Source: Candidatus Binataceae bacterium (GTDB taxonomy: Bacteria > Desulfobacterota > Binatia > Binatales > Binataceae). Taken from it: a DNA stretch of 64,000 nucleotides. The position numbers and the translations under genes are program-made. Positions 47,758 to 56,875 of this stretch are shown piece by piece. The DNA lies in assembly GCA_035650475.1 (NCBI GenBank), contig DASRHP010000006.1:186001-250000 (forward strand). The letters are read 5' to 3'. Within the stretch, counting starts at the first letter, position 1. Each line of letters begins with the position of its first letter. Under the pieces are notes generated by a model, which worked only from the letters and a program-made list of their open reading frames with translations, was not told the DNA's origin and searched no databases.

Positions 47758-50145
47758 GTGAGAGAACCCTCGCCCTACTTCATCCGCCGCGGCGCGGTGC
47801 CCGAACCCGCGCTTGAGCCCGAATTCTCGCCCGCCTTCTTCGACGACGAAGTCGCCAAGATCGACGTGTGGACCTACTGGCGCATCGTGCGCAAGCACCT
47901 GCGCCTGATCTGCGCGGTGGCTGGCGGCGTGGTGCTGGTCACTCTGCTGCATCTGGTGATGACCACGCCGATCTACACCGCCCAGACCACGGTGATGATT
48001 CTGCCCAAGGCGCCTACCGGGATCGATCCGGCCGAGGCACTGATCGAGATCGAGGCCGCCTACGACGGCTCCGACTACATCAAGACCCAGACCGAGATTC
48101 TCCAGAGCCGGACGCTCGCCGCCCAGGTTGTGCGCAACCTGGGGCTCGACCGCAACCCGGCCTTCGCCGGCGGCAAGTCGGGGTCGCTCAGCCTCGCAGG
48201 CCTGTTCAACAACTTGCGCCTGTGGGCGCACAACTTGACGTCGCCCGCGACGCCCAACCCGCATGGGTCGCGCGTCGGCCTGCTCGGGGTCGCGCCTGAA
48301 CTGATCGACGCCTACCTCGGCGGTCTCAGTATCCTGCCGGTCAAGAGCACCAGCATGGTCGACATTCGTTACAGCTCGACCGACCCGGTGCTGGCCGCGC
48401 GCGTCGCCAACGCGCACGCCGAGGCCTATATCGCGCGCGGTATCGAGCTGCACAGCCAGGCCAGCCACTCGGCCGAGAAGTTCCTCAACCAGAAGCTGAT
48501 CGAGATCAAAGAGCAGCTCGAGCGTTCCGAGATCGCGCTCAACGACTACCGGCGCAAGAAGAACATTATTCCCGGCCTGACCTCGCTCGACGGCAAGGAC
48601 GCGGTGGTCGTCAATCGGCTGGCTGACTTGAGCAAGGACCTGACCAAGGCCGAGGTCGAACGTATCGGCCTGGAGTCGCAGGTCGAGATGATCCGCAAGC
48701 ACCAGTACAGCTCGTTGCCCCAGGTGATGGACGACAAGCTGGTGCAGGAGATGGAGACCCAGCTCAACAAGCTCTACGCCCAAGACGCCAGCCTCGCCAA
48801 CCAGTTCACCGCCGCCTATCCGCCGCTGGCGCAGCTGCGCGCCCAGGAAGCCGCGCTCAAGGCCCACATCAACCAGCAGGTCCAGGCCGCGGTCGACCAG
48901 ATCCAGGCCGGCTACAACCAGGCGGTGGAAAAGGAGCGCGAGCTCAAGGCCGAGATCCAGGACGAGCGCGAGAACACGCTGCGCCTCAACGACGCCGCGG
49001 TCCAATACGCGATCCTCCAGCGCGACGTCGACACCAATCGCCAGCTTTACAACGCGGTCCTCAAGCGGCTGAAGGACGTGGGGGTCGAGGCCGAGGCGCA
49101 GACCTCCAACGTGTCGATCGTGGACAAAGCGACCGCGCCGCGGATTCCGACCTCACCCAAGAAGCTGCGCGACCTGATGGTCGCGTCGCTGCTCGGCCTG
49201 TGCGGCGCGCTCGGCCTTGCCTTCCTGCTCGACTACCTCGATAACACGCTGAAGGATCCCGAGGAGGCCGAACGCTACCTGCGCCTGCCCAATATCGGGA
49301 TTATTCCCGAGTTCAGCCGGCTGAATTCGTCGACATACGGGCCCAAGGGTTACGCGCCGCTGGCCAGCGCGTTAAGCGCCGCGCTCGACGGCGGCCGCGC
49401 CGCCAAGGCCTTGGTCAACGGCAACGGCAATGGCAACGGGCGCCGCGCCGCTCCCGTGCGCGAGCTCGTTACCGACCACGGCGCCTACTCGGCAATGGGC
49501 GAAGCCTACCGCAATCTGCGCACTGCGCTGCTGCTGTCGCGCGCCGGCGCGCCGCCCAAGGTCACGCTGGTGACCAGCGCGCTCGCCGGTGAAGGCAAGA
49601 CGGTGACCGCGGTAAACACTGCCGCGATGCTCGCACAGCTCAATGCCCGCGTGCTGCTGATCGACGCCGACCTGCGCCGTCCGCGATGCCATCGCGTGCT
49701 CGGCGTGGAGAACCATCTCGGGCTGACCGAGGTGCTGACCGGCGTGCGCGACCTGCACGATCTGATCCGCCCCAGCGGGATCGAAAGCCTCTTCCTGCTC
49801 AGTTCCGGTTCGGTTCCACCCAATGCGACCGAGCTGCTGGGCTCCTCGAAGATGCACCAGGTGCTGACCGAGCTCCAGCAGATCTACGACTACATCGTGA
49901 TCGACTCGCCGCCTGTGATCCCGGTCAGCGACGCTCTATTGCTTTCGACCATCGCCGACGGCGTGCTGCTGGTGACCAATGCCTCGCGCACCCCGAAGTA
50001 TCAGGTGCGGGCGGCGCGCGCGCGCCTGGAGTACGCGCGTGCCAAGATTTTCGGTACGGTGCTAAACCGCATCAAAATGCACCATTCCGACTACCACTAC
50101 TACCATCAGGGCTATTACACCCCCGAAGATGAGAACGCCCTGTAG
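47758..50145 (+). CDS. Wzc-type polysaccharide co-polymerase with tyrosine autokinase
   Basis: The 795-residue protein has a cytosolic N-terminus and first membrane segment (about 53-72), then a long periplasmic Wzz/Wzc region with coiled coils (about 80-470). The second membrane segment is about 477-495. The BY-kinase domain has Walker A in SALAGEGKTV (about 604-613), Walker A' LIDADLRRP and Walker B YIVIDSPP. The C-terminal tail HSDYHYYHQGYYTPED holds five tyrosines for autophosphorylation. The protein governs chain length and export with Wza. The start is a GTG. A homologous phosphatase (Wzb) is not seen in this window. Confidence 0.94.
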   Translation: MREPSPYFIRRGAVPEPALEPEFSPAFFDDEVAKIDVWTYWRIVRKHLRLICAVAGGVVLVTLLHLVMTTPIYTAQTTVMILPKAPTGIDPAEALIEIEAAYDGSDYIKTQTEILQSRTLAAQVVRNLGLDRNPAFAGGKSGSLSLAGLFNNLRLWAHNLTSPATPNPHGSRVGLLGVAPELIDAYLGGLSILPVKSTSMVDIRYSSTDPVLAARVANAHAEAYIARGIELHSQASHSAEKFLNQKLIEIKEQLERSEIALNDYRRKKNIIPGLTSLDGKDAVVVNRLADLSKDLTKAEVERIGLESQVEMIRKHQYSSLPQVMDDKLVQEMETQLNKLYAQDASLANQFTAAYPPLAQLRAQEAALKAHINQQVQAAVDQIQAGYNQAVEKERELKAEIQDERENTLRLNDAAVQYAILQRDVDTNRQLYNAVLKRLKDVGVEAEAQTSNVSIVDKATAPRIPTSPKKLRDLMVASLLGLCGALGLAFLLDYLDNTLKDPEEAERYLRLPNIGIIPEFSRLNSSTYGPKGYAPLASALSAALDGGRAAKALVNGNGNGNGRRAAPVRELVTDHGAYSAMGEAYRNLRTALLLSRAGAPPKVTLVTSALAGEGKTVTAVNTAAMLAQLNARVLLIDADLRRPRCHRVLGVENHLGLTEVLTGVRDLHDLIRPSGIESLFLLSSGSVPPNATELLGSSKMHQVLTELQQIYDYIVIDSPPVIPVSDALLLSTIADGVLLVTNASRTPKYQVRAARARLEYARAKIFGTVLNRIKMHHSDYHYYHQGYYTPEDENAL

Positions 50146-50171
50146 GAGGGCCACGAGGCTAACTGATACAG

Positions 50172-50222
50172 GGTGGGCGTCGGACGCCCCACCGCATCGA
50201 GCCGCCCCGCCCGTGCGGGGCG
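50172..50222 (+). other. Two consecutive hairpins between wzc-like and polymerase genes
   Basis: GGTGGGCGTC (50172-50181) faces GACGCCCCACC (50183-50193), and CGCCCCGC (50203-50210) pairs with GCGGGGCG (50215-50222). They lie in the 110-base gap inside an otherwise tightly packed operon and may stall or process the transcript. Neither is followed by a T-tract. Confidence 0.55.
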
Positions 50223-50255
50223 CCTGAGCGCCCAGGCTGCAGGTACACGGCAAGC

Positions 50256-53200
50256 TTGCGCCGCATCGACCACATAGTGCTTGCGGGAATCGGCCTTCTG
50301 GTCGTGCTGACCCCGCTCTGCTTCGGCGCGGTTCATCCGTGGGCCTACGCGCTGATGGAGCAGCTCAGCTTCGCGCTGGTCGCGCTGTGGATGGTCAAGG
50401 CATGGATCGGCGGCGGGACGCTCCTGCGCGTCGGCGGACGCGCAGCGCTGGCTGCGGTGGCTGCGCCGATGGCCCTACTGCTCGGGTTGCTTGCGGTGGA
50501 AACGCTGCCGCTGCCGCCGGACCTGCTCGCCAGCCTCTCGCCCGCCGCCTACCATCTCTACGCGCAGGTGCTACCCGGCTGGCCGGCGCGCGACTCTTAT
50601 CGCGACATTGACTTCAACGCGGCGCCGCGTCCTCCCGCCAGCCCCGTAATTCTGCCTACCGCGCAGCAGGTCAGCGCTGGCGCCTCGGTTCCCTTCGCGC
50701 CCGCAAAGGCTCGCTCCCTCGGCCGCGCGCTTTCCAATCAGGACGGGTCCGCGCGCAGCGAAGCAGTTGCGGGCGAAGCGAGCGTGCGAACGGATAACAG
50801 CCCCGGCAGCGCGACGCCCGCCGGCGCCTCGGCCGTCGCGGCGCCGAAGGTTCGGCAGGCGGCCGCCCAAAGCTCCGGCGACGGCGCGCAGCTTGGGGAG
50901 CTTCTGCGAGCCGCGCTGAAACCGTTGCGCTCGCTCCACACCGGCGGATGGCGCGCGCTCAGCTTCGAGCCCGCCGTGACGCGCGCCAGCCTGCTTAAGT
51001 CATTCGCGTACGCCGCGATGTTTCTGTTGGTCGCGCTCTACCCGTTCGGCGCTCCGGGCGAGCCGCGTAGCGATCTGCGCTTCAGCCGCGCGGTGATCGC
51101 AATGGTGCTCGCCACGGGCCTGGCGGTCGCCTTCATCGGGCTCGCCAACTGGGCCTCGTGGAACGGCAAGATCCTGTGGTTTTTCGTGCCGACTGACTGG
51201 GGCGCGCCCAGAACGGTGCTGCTGCGCGCCAGCGGGCCGTTCGTCAACCCGGACGATTTCGCCGACTATTTGGCGATGATCTTTCCCTTCGCACTGGCCG
51301 GCGCGCTGTTCAGCACTGACCTTGTGCCGCGCGAATGGCGAACCGTCCAGCGCCTGCTTTCCCTTCTTATCGCCTTCGTCATCGTCTGCGCGCTGTTGCT
51401 TAGCCTGTCGCGCGGCGGATGGGCGGCGGCGGCTTTCGGCGCGATGTTGCTGGTCGCGCTGTACTTCCTCCAACCGGCGGAGCGGCGCGCGGTCTTTGCG
51501 CGGCATATCAACGCGCGCACGCTGCGATGGGCGGGAGTGGCGGCGCTGGGGGCGCTGCTGCTCGCGCTGATCTTTGTCGGCGGGCAAGGACGCAGCCTCA
51601 CCGCGGAGCGCATTAGCCAAACCGCTTCCGACGTCGTGACACTGGCCGAGCGGACGTCGCTGTGGCGCGCATCGCTTGCCATGAGCCGCGATTTCCCGCT
51701 GTTCGGCGTCGGACTGGGCGTGTGGGGAGAGATGTTCACGCGCTACGCGCTACCCCCGTGGTCGCAGTACCTCTTCTTCCGCGAGGCGCATAACGACTAC
51801 CTCCAGTTTCTCGCCGAGGCCGGCCTGCTCGCGATGCTGCTGCTGATCTGGCTCGCTTGGCGCATCCTGCGGCGCCTTGCGGCCACGCTGCGCGCAGGCG
51901 ATCCGCGCAAGTGGCCCCTGCTGGCCGCGGTCGTGGCCGCTGCCGGCGCGGTGGCGCTGCACGAGACGGTCGATTTCAGCCTTCAGATTCCGGCCAACGC
52001 GATGCTGCTGGCGGTGCTGTTGGGGCTCGGCTTGCGAGCGGCCACACCGCCCCTGGTCGGCCACGAGATGCGGCGCGGTAGGACGGCGCGCCCGATTGCG
52101 GCTCTGGCGGCCGGCCTCGCGCTGGCGATGATTTTCGCGGCGACCGGCCAGCGCGACGTTTACTATCCCGACTTCCTCGCGCAGGTCAAAAATCTCCGCG
52201 CGGCGGTTGCGCGCGTGCGCGCCCATCCCGCGGATTCCGAGAGCCATTTTCTCGCGGCACGGTTTGGCCGGGGGATCATGAATCCCGAGGACCGGCTGCG
52301 CGAACTGCGCAGCGCCGTGTGGCTTGATCCCACCAATCCATACAAGCGCGATGCCTACGCGAGTCTGCTCGCCCAACGCGGCCGGCTTACTCTCGCCGAG
52401 TCCGAGGTTACCCGCTCGGTTTTCAACTCGCCCTCGACCGATACCCACTTCTATCTCAGTCCCGAGCTGGTGCATTGGCTCGCGCCGCGCACGCGCGAGG
52501 CGGTCGAGCGCGGCTTCCGGGAGGCGATCGCGGCGCGGATGCCGGGCGCGCTCAGCGGCCTCGGCAACTTCTATGCCCTGAACAATCGTCCGCTCAAACA
52601 AGCGCGACTGGAAAGCGAGGCCGCTGGCCATGCCACCAATCCGGCGGACCGGCTGCACCTGCTGCTCGGTGCGGGCAGCGCCTACGCTGCCGCGGGTTAT
52701 ATGACCAGTGCCGAGGCTCTGTTCCGGATCGCGATGGAAGAGGCGCCGGGCGATCTCGCACCCTACGTCGCCCTGCTCCAGACCGTGTATGGTCCTGACC
52801 GCGACATGCGCTCGGCCAAGGCGCTGGTCGAGAACGCGATCGAAGCGGGCGGCGATCCATACGTGCTGAATTCCGAGCTGGCAAATGCCGCGGGGCAGGC
52901 CCAGGATACGGCGACCGAGGAGAAAGCGCTGAAGGACGCGCTCGCGGTGATCCCGGAGGATCTCAACACGCTTACCAGGCTAGGTGAGTTTTACATCAAC
53001 CTTGACCGCCCCGACGATGCGCTGCTCGTCCTGCAGGAGGCCGTCGAGGCGCAGCCCGACTCGGCGCGGCTCAACTTCGACCTCGGCCGCGCTCAGGAAG
53101 CGTCCTATCACTACTATGCGGCCGAGAAAGCCTACGCGCGCGCGATCGAACTGGAGCCGCGCAATCGCGAATTCGCCAGCTATTACGCAGACTTCAAGCA

Positions 53201-53285
53201 GCGGATGACTAAAGGGGCGGCCGAGCTGAAAAAGGCGGTTGCGCGGCCTCCGGCCGCCCAGCCGACGCCGGCTGCCGAGGACTGA
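50256..53285 (+). CDS. O-antigen ligase/polymerase (Wzy-C type) fused to TPR region
   Basis: The 1009-residue protein starts at a TTG and has two parts. The membrane part (about 1-620) has hydrophobic helices and the Wzy_C/O-antigen ligase loop with FVNPDDFADYLAMIFPFALA and LSLSRGGWAAAAFGAML; the PLFGVGLGVWGEMFTRYA segment and the FREAHNDYLQFLAEAG motif are the family's signature. An insert of about 110 low-complexity residues (about 120-230) separates the early helices. The second part (about 690-990) has TPR-like helical repeats. Such proteins polymerise or ligate repeat units at the periplasmic face. The weak ribosome site and TTG suggest low expression. Confidence 0.88.
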   Translation: MRRIDHIVLAGIGLLVVLTPLCFGAVHPWAYALMEQLSFALVALWMVKAWIGGGTLLRVGGRAALAAVAAPMALLLGLLAVETLPLPPDLLASLSPAAYHLYAQVLPGWPARDSYRDIDFNAAPRPPASPVILPTAQQVSAGASVPFAPAKARSLGRALSNQDGSARSEAVAGEASVRTDNSPGSATPAGASAVAAPKVRQAAAQSSGDGAQLGELLRAALKPLRSLHTGGWRALSFEPAVTRASLLKSFAYAAMFLLVALYPFGAPGEPRSDLRFSRAVIAMVLATGLAVAFIGLANWASWNGKILWFFVPTDWGAPRTVLLRASGPFVNPDDFADYLAMIFPFALAGALFSTDLVPREWRTVQRLLSLLIAFVIVCALLLSLSRGGWAAAAFGAMLLVALYFLQPAERRAVFARHINARTLRWAGVAALGALLLALIFVGGQGRSLTAERISQTASDVVTLAERTSLWRASLAMSRDFPLFGVGLGVWGEMFTRYALPPWSQYLFFREAHNDYLQFLAEAGLLAMLLLIWLAWRILRRLAATLRAGDPRKWPLLAAVVAAAGAVALHETVDFSLQIPANAMLLAVLLGLGLRAATPPLVGHEMRRGRTARPIAALAAGLALAMIFAATGQRDVYYPDFLAQVKNLRAAVARVRAHPADSESHFLAARFGRGIMNPEDRLRELRSAVWLDPTNPYKRDAYASLLAQRGRLTLAESEVTRSVFNSPSTDTHFYLSPELVHWLAPRTREAVERGFREAIAARMPGALSGLGNFYALNNRPLKQARLESEAAGHATNPADRLHLLLGAGSAYAAAGYMTSAEALFRIAMEEAPGDLAPYVALLQTVYGPDRDMRSAKALVENAIEAGGDPYVLNSELANAAGQAQDTATEEKALKDALAVIPEDLNTLTRLGEFYINLDRPDDALLVLQEAVEAQPDSARLNFDLGRAQEASYHYYAAEKAYARAIELEPRNREFASYYADFKQRMTKGAAELKKAVARPPAAQPTPAAED

Positions 53286-53295
53286 GCGCTCCCGC

Positions 53296-54525
53296 GTGAA
53301 GATCGTCTACCTCAATCCGACCGGAGAACTCGGTGGTGCCGAACGCAGCCTGCTCGACTTCATGACCAGCCTGCGCGCCGCCGACCCGCGCTGTTCGTTC
53401 AGGCTTATCGCCGCCGCCGACGGCGCGATGGTCGAGGAGGCGCGCGCGCTCGGCGCGGAGACCTGCGTTTTGCCGCTGCCGCCTACGCTCGCCCGCCTGG
53501 GCGACGCCGGCGCGGGCGGCCCGGCGGGCCGCGGCGCCCCGCGCGTGCTGAGCATGCTCGGGCGGATGTCGCTCGGCACGCCGTCGGCGGCGCTGTACAC
53601 GGCGCGCCTGCGCCGGGCCCTGCGCGCTGCTGCACCCGACGTCGTCCATACCAACGGCTTCAAGATGCACGTGCTGGGTGCGTGGGCGGCGCCGCGCGGA
53701 GTGCCGGTGCTATGGCACGTCCACGACTACGTCAGCGCGCGGCCGGTGATGGCCCGGTTGATGCGGGCGCATGCCGACCGTTGTGCCGCCGCGATCGCCA
53801 ATTCGCTCAGCGTTGCCGCCGACGTTCGCGCCGCATGCGGCCCCCGGCTCAAGGTCTTCCCGATCTACAACGCAGTTGACCTCACCCGCTTCGCGCCCGC
53901 CGGTCCAGTGCTCGACCTCGACCATCTGGCCGGACTCCCGCCGCCGGACGAAGCCGTTGTCAGGGTCGGGCTGGTCGCGACGATGGCGCGGTGGAAGGGA
54001 CACGAGGTTTTCCTGCGCGCGCTCGCCCGCCTGGGCGGGCGGCCCACCGTGCGCGGCTACGTGATCGGCGGCGCGCTCTATCAGACCAACGGTAGCCAGT
54101 ATCAGATCGACGAACTGCGCCGGCTCGCCCGCCGCCTCGGGCTCGAGGGCCGCGTCGGGTTCACCGGCTTCGTCAGGGACGCTGCGGCGGCGATGCGCGC
54201 GCTCGACGTGGTGGTGCACGCGAGCGTCCAGCCCGAGCCCTTCGGGCTGGTGATCGCGGAGGCGATGGCGTGTGGGCGTGCGGTGGTGGTAAGTCGTGCC
54301 GGCGGCGCCGCCGAGATCGTCAGTCCCGGCGAGGACGCGCTCGTCCACGAACCGGGGGCTACGGATTCGCTGGTCGCGCATCTGCGCGAACTGGTGCGCA
54401 ACCCCGGGCTGCGCGCATTCCTCGGGCAGAACGCGGCGCTTTCCGCGCGCCGGCGCTTCGCCAGCGCGCGCCTGGGCGCCGAGCTGCTGCCGGTCTATCA
54501 GATGCTGACGGCCAAGGCGGCATGA
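53296..54525 (+). CDS. Glycosyltransferase family 4
   Basis: The 409-residue GT-B protein starts at GTG (VKIVYLNPTGELGGAERSLL), 11 bases after the ligase stop. The second Rossmann domain has VGLVATMARWKGHEVFLRAL and the sugar-nucleotide site ASVQPEPFGLVIAEAMACG, with the E-x7-E type residues, then RAGGAAEIVSPGEDALVHEPG. These fit retaining GT4 enzymes that use NDP-sugars on a lipid-linked acceptor at the cytoplasmic face. The precise sugar is unknown. It overlaps the next transferase by ATGA, indicating one operon. Confidence 0.92.
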   Translation: MKIVYLNPTGELGGAERSLLDFMTSLRAADPRCSFRLIAAADGAMVEEARALGAETCVLPLPPTLARLGDAGAGGPAGRGAPRVLSMLGRMSLGTPSAALYTARLRRALRAAAPDVVHTNGFKMHVLGAWAAPRGVPVLWHVHDYVSARPVMARLMRAHADRCAAAIANSLSVAADVRAACGPRLKVFPIYNAVDLTRFAPAGPVLDLDHLAGLPPPDEAVVRVGLVATMARWKGHEVFLRALARLGGRPTVRGYVIGGALYQTNGSQYQIDELRRLARRLGLEGRVGFTGFVRDAAAAMRALDVVVHASVQPEPFGLVIAEAMACGRAVVVSRAGGAAEIVSPGEDALVHEPGATDSLVAHLRELVRNPGLRAFLGQNAALSARRRFASARLGAELLPVYQMLTAKAA

Positions 54526-55718
54526 TGCGCGTACTTCACGTCAGCGCGGGCAATCTCTACGGCGGGGTCGAGACCGTCTTGCTCACGCTGGCGCGTTCGC
54601 GCGCCCTATGCCCGGAGGTGCAGCCGGAATTCGCGTTGTGCTTCGCCGGACACGTGGCCGACGAGCTGGCGGCCGCCGACGTCCAACTGCATGTGCTGGG
54701 CGCGGTGCGCGCGCGCAATCCGCTCAGCGTGCTGCGCGCGCGGCGCGCGCTTCGGGAGCTTATCGTACAGCGCCGCTTCGACGCGGTGATCTGTCATGGC
54801 GCGTGGGTGCAGGCGATTTTCGGCCCGCCCGCGCGCGCCGCCGGCGCCTCACAAGTCTTCTGGTTACACGACGCTGCCGCCGGACGGCATTGGGTCGAGC
54901 GATGGGCCGCACTGGCGCCGCCCGACCTCGCGATATGCAACAGCCGCTTTACCGCGGCCTCGCTCGGCCACATCTACCCGAGCGTACCCGTCGAGGTCGT
55001 GTACTATCCCGTTGCCGCTCCGCACGGCGACCTTCGAGCCGAGCGCGACGCCGTGCGCGGCGAGCTCGATGCCGCACCCGATGCGGTGGTCGTAATGCAG
55101 GCCAGCCGGATGGAGGCGTGGAAGGGCCATCGACTTCTTCTCAGGGCATTGGCGCGGCTCGCCGAGGTGCCGCAATGGACGTGCTGGATGGTGGGCGGTG
55201 CGCAACGGCCGCACGAAGCACGCTATCTTGATGAGCTGCGGGCGGAGGCCGCGGCCCTGGGGATCGCGGCGCGGGTCAACTTCGTTGGCCAGCGCGCCGA
55301 CGTCTCACGCCTGCTCGCCGCGGCCGACATCTATTGCCAACCTAACCTGGGCGCTGAGCCCTTCGGCATCGCCTTCGTCGAAGCGCTTTACGCCGGGTTG
55401 CCGATTGTGACGACCGCGATGGGCGGCGCGCTCGAGGTCGTCGACGAGTCGTGTGGCACGCTGGCCGCGCCCGACGATCCAGCGGCGCTGGCCGCGGCCC
55501 TTGGCCGGTTGATCGCAGACCGCGGCCTGCGCGCCCGCCTGGGCGCCGCCGGCCCCGCCCGCGCAGCGGTACTATGCGAACCGGCGCGCCAGCTCGCGCA
55601 ACTCGCAAGCGTGCTTGATTCGGCTAGGACGCCGTCCGTAACGCCAGGTGCTGGCGCCGCCGGGACTGTACAGGGGAAGCAGGTGAGTAGTCGCAGGGAC
55701 CAATCACCATGCGCCTGA
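54522..55718 (+). CDS. Glycosyltransferase family 4, first of a duplicated pair
   Basis: The 398-residue protein begins MMRVLHVSAGNLYGGVETVLLT and shows the GT4 nucleotide-sugar motif in CQPNLGAEPFGIAFVEALYAG, followed by TTAMGGALEVVDESCG. Its ATG overlaps the stop of the previous transferase. The frame is also open upstream within that gene, but the real start is at 54522 or 54525. It closely resembles the next gene, sharing nearly identical C-terminal motifs. The last about 25 residues, after VLDSART, are unconserved and run into the next start. Confidence 0.91.
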   Translation: MMRVLHVSAGNLYGGVETVLLTLARSRALCPEVQPEFALCFAGHVADELAAADVQLHVLGAVRARNPLSVLRARRALRELIVQRRFDAVICHGAWVQAIFGPPARAAGASQVFWLHDAAAGRHWVERWAALAPPDLAICNSRFTAASLGHIYPSVPVEVVYYPVAAPHGDLRAERDAVRGELDAAPDAVVVMQASRMEAWKGHRLLLRALARLAEVPQWTCWMVGGAQRPHEARYLDELRAEAAALGIAARVNFVGQRADVSRLLAAADIYCQPNLGAEPFGIAFVEALYAGLPIVTTAMGGALEVVDESCGTLAAPDDPAALAAALGRLIADRGLRARLGAAGPARAAVLCEPARQLAQLASVLDSARTPSVTPGAGAAGTVQGKQVSSRRDQSPCA

Positions 55719-56875
55719 TGCACGTGTATCTGGGCCATTCCTACGGCGGAATCGAACGCTTGCTCCTCACGACGCTACGCCTGCGTCACCTGTGGCCCAC
55801 GATCGAAACTTCTTTCGTCCTGTATCCGCCAGGCGATTTCCGTGTGGAGTTGGAAATCGCCGGGGCGGCCGCTCAGGACTTGGGCGCAGGTCGGGTCCGG
55901 CTCCGCAACCCGCTTAGCCTCTGGCGGGCGCGGCGCAGGCTGCATGAGATCATCGTGGCGGAGCGAACCGACCTGGTAGCGGTGCACAATCTGTGGCTGT
56001 GGACGATCTTCGGCTCTGCGGTGCGCTCGGCCGGCCGACCCGCAGTGTTGTGGCTACACGACCCTCCGGACCGAGCGACTCACTGGGCAGCGCGATGGGC
56101 GCGTCTCACGGTGCCGGACCAGGTGCTATGCCACAGCCACTACACCGCCCGCCGTGCGCCCGCGATGTTTTCCGGGGTGCCGGTAGAAACCGTCCACTGC
56201 CCAGTCGAGCCCGTGCTGGCTGACAAAAATGCGTCGCGCGCGCTCCGCGCCGCGACCCGCGCCGAACTCGGTATCGCTGAGAATATGGTCATCATCCTGC
56301 AGGTATGCAGGCCTTCGGCGCACAAGGGCAACCTTCAGTTGGTCCAGGCGCTGGCGAAACTGCGTCATCTGCCAAACTGGATTTGCCTGCAGGTTGGCCG
56401 CCCGGTCCTCCCGGTCCAGACGAACTATTACGAAGGCGTCAAGCGAGCGGCAAGCGAGCTCGGGATCGCCGATCGGGTGCGCTTTCTCGGTTACCGCAAC
56501 GATCTTGAAGGGCTCCTTGCCGCGGCTGACATCCATTGCCAGCCCAACCTCGAGCCCGAGCCGTTCGGCATCGCCTTTGTGGAAGCGCTGTACGCAGGAC
56601 TGCCGGTAGTAACCACTGCGATGGGCGGTGCGCTTGAGATCATCGACGAATCATGCGGCATTCTGGTGCCGCCGGGCGACCTCGAGGCGCTGGCAGGGAC
56701 GCTCGCCAAGCTTATCGGGAACCGCGAGCTGCGCGTCCGCCTGGGGATCAACGGCCCTACGCGCGCACGTCAACTGTGCGACCCGGCGACGCAAATGGCG
56801 AAACTCGAGGCGGTGTTGCTGAAGGCTGGTTTGCGCGCAACTAATGGCACGTCCGCACAGAGGGCGAAGGCGTGA
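55709..56875 (+). CDS. Glycosyltransferase family 4, second of a duplicated pair
   Basis: The 388-residue protein (MRLMHVYLGHSYGGIERLLL) is a paralogue of the preceding transferase. Both contain CQPNL..EPFGIAFVEALYAGLP and TTAMGGALE; in this copy the two positions read EP. The N-terminal acceptor domain differs more, which suggests different acceptors or sugars. It starts 10 bases before the previous stop. The C-terminus reads ATNGTSAQRAKA and overlaps a GTG start of the next gene. Retaining GT4 mechanism is likely and the sugar unknown. Confidence 0.91.
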   Translation: MRLMHVYLGHSYGGIERLLLTTLRLRHLWPTIETSFVLYPPGDFRVELEIAGAAAQDLGAGRVRLRNPLSLWRARRRLHEIIVAERTDLVAVHNLWLWTIFGSAVRSAGRPAVLWLHDPPDRATHWAARWARLTVPDQVLCHSHYTARRAPAMFSGVPVETVHCPVEPVLADKNASRALRAATRAELGIAENMVIILQVCRPSAHKGNLQLVQALAKLRHLPNWICLQVGRPVLPVQTNYYEGVKRAASELGIADRVRFLGYRNDLEGLLAAADIHCQPNLEPEPFGIAFVEALYAGLPVVTTAMGGALEIIDESCGILVPPGDLEALAGTLAKLIGNRELRVRLGINGPTRARQLCDPATQMAKLEAVLLKAGLRATNGTSAQRAKA

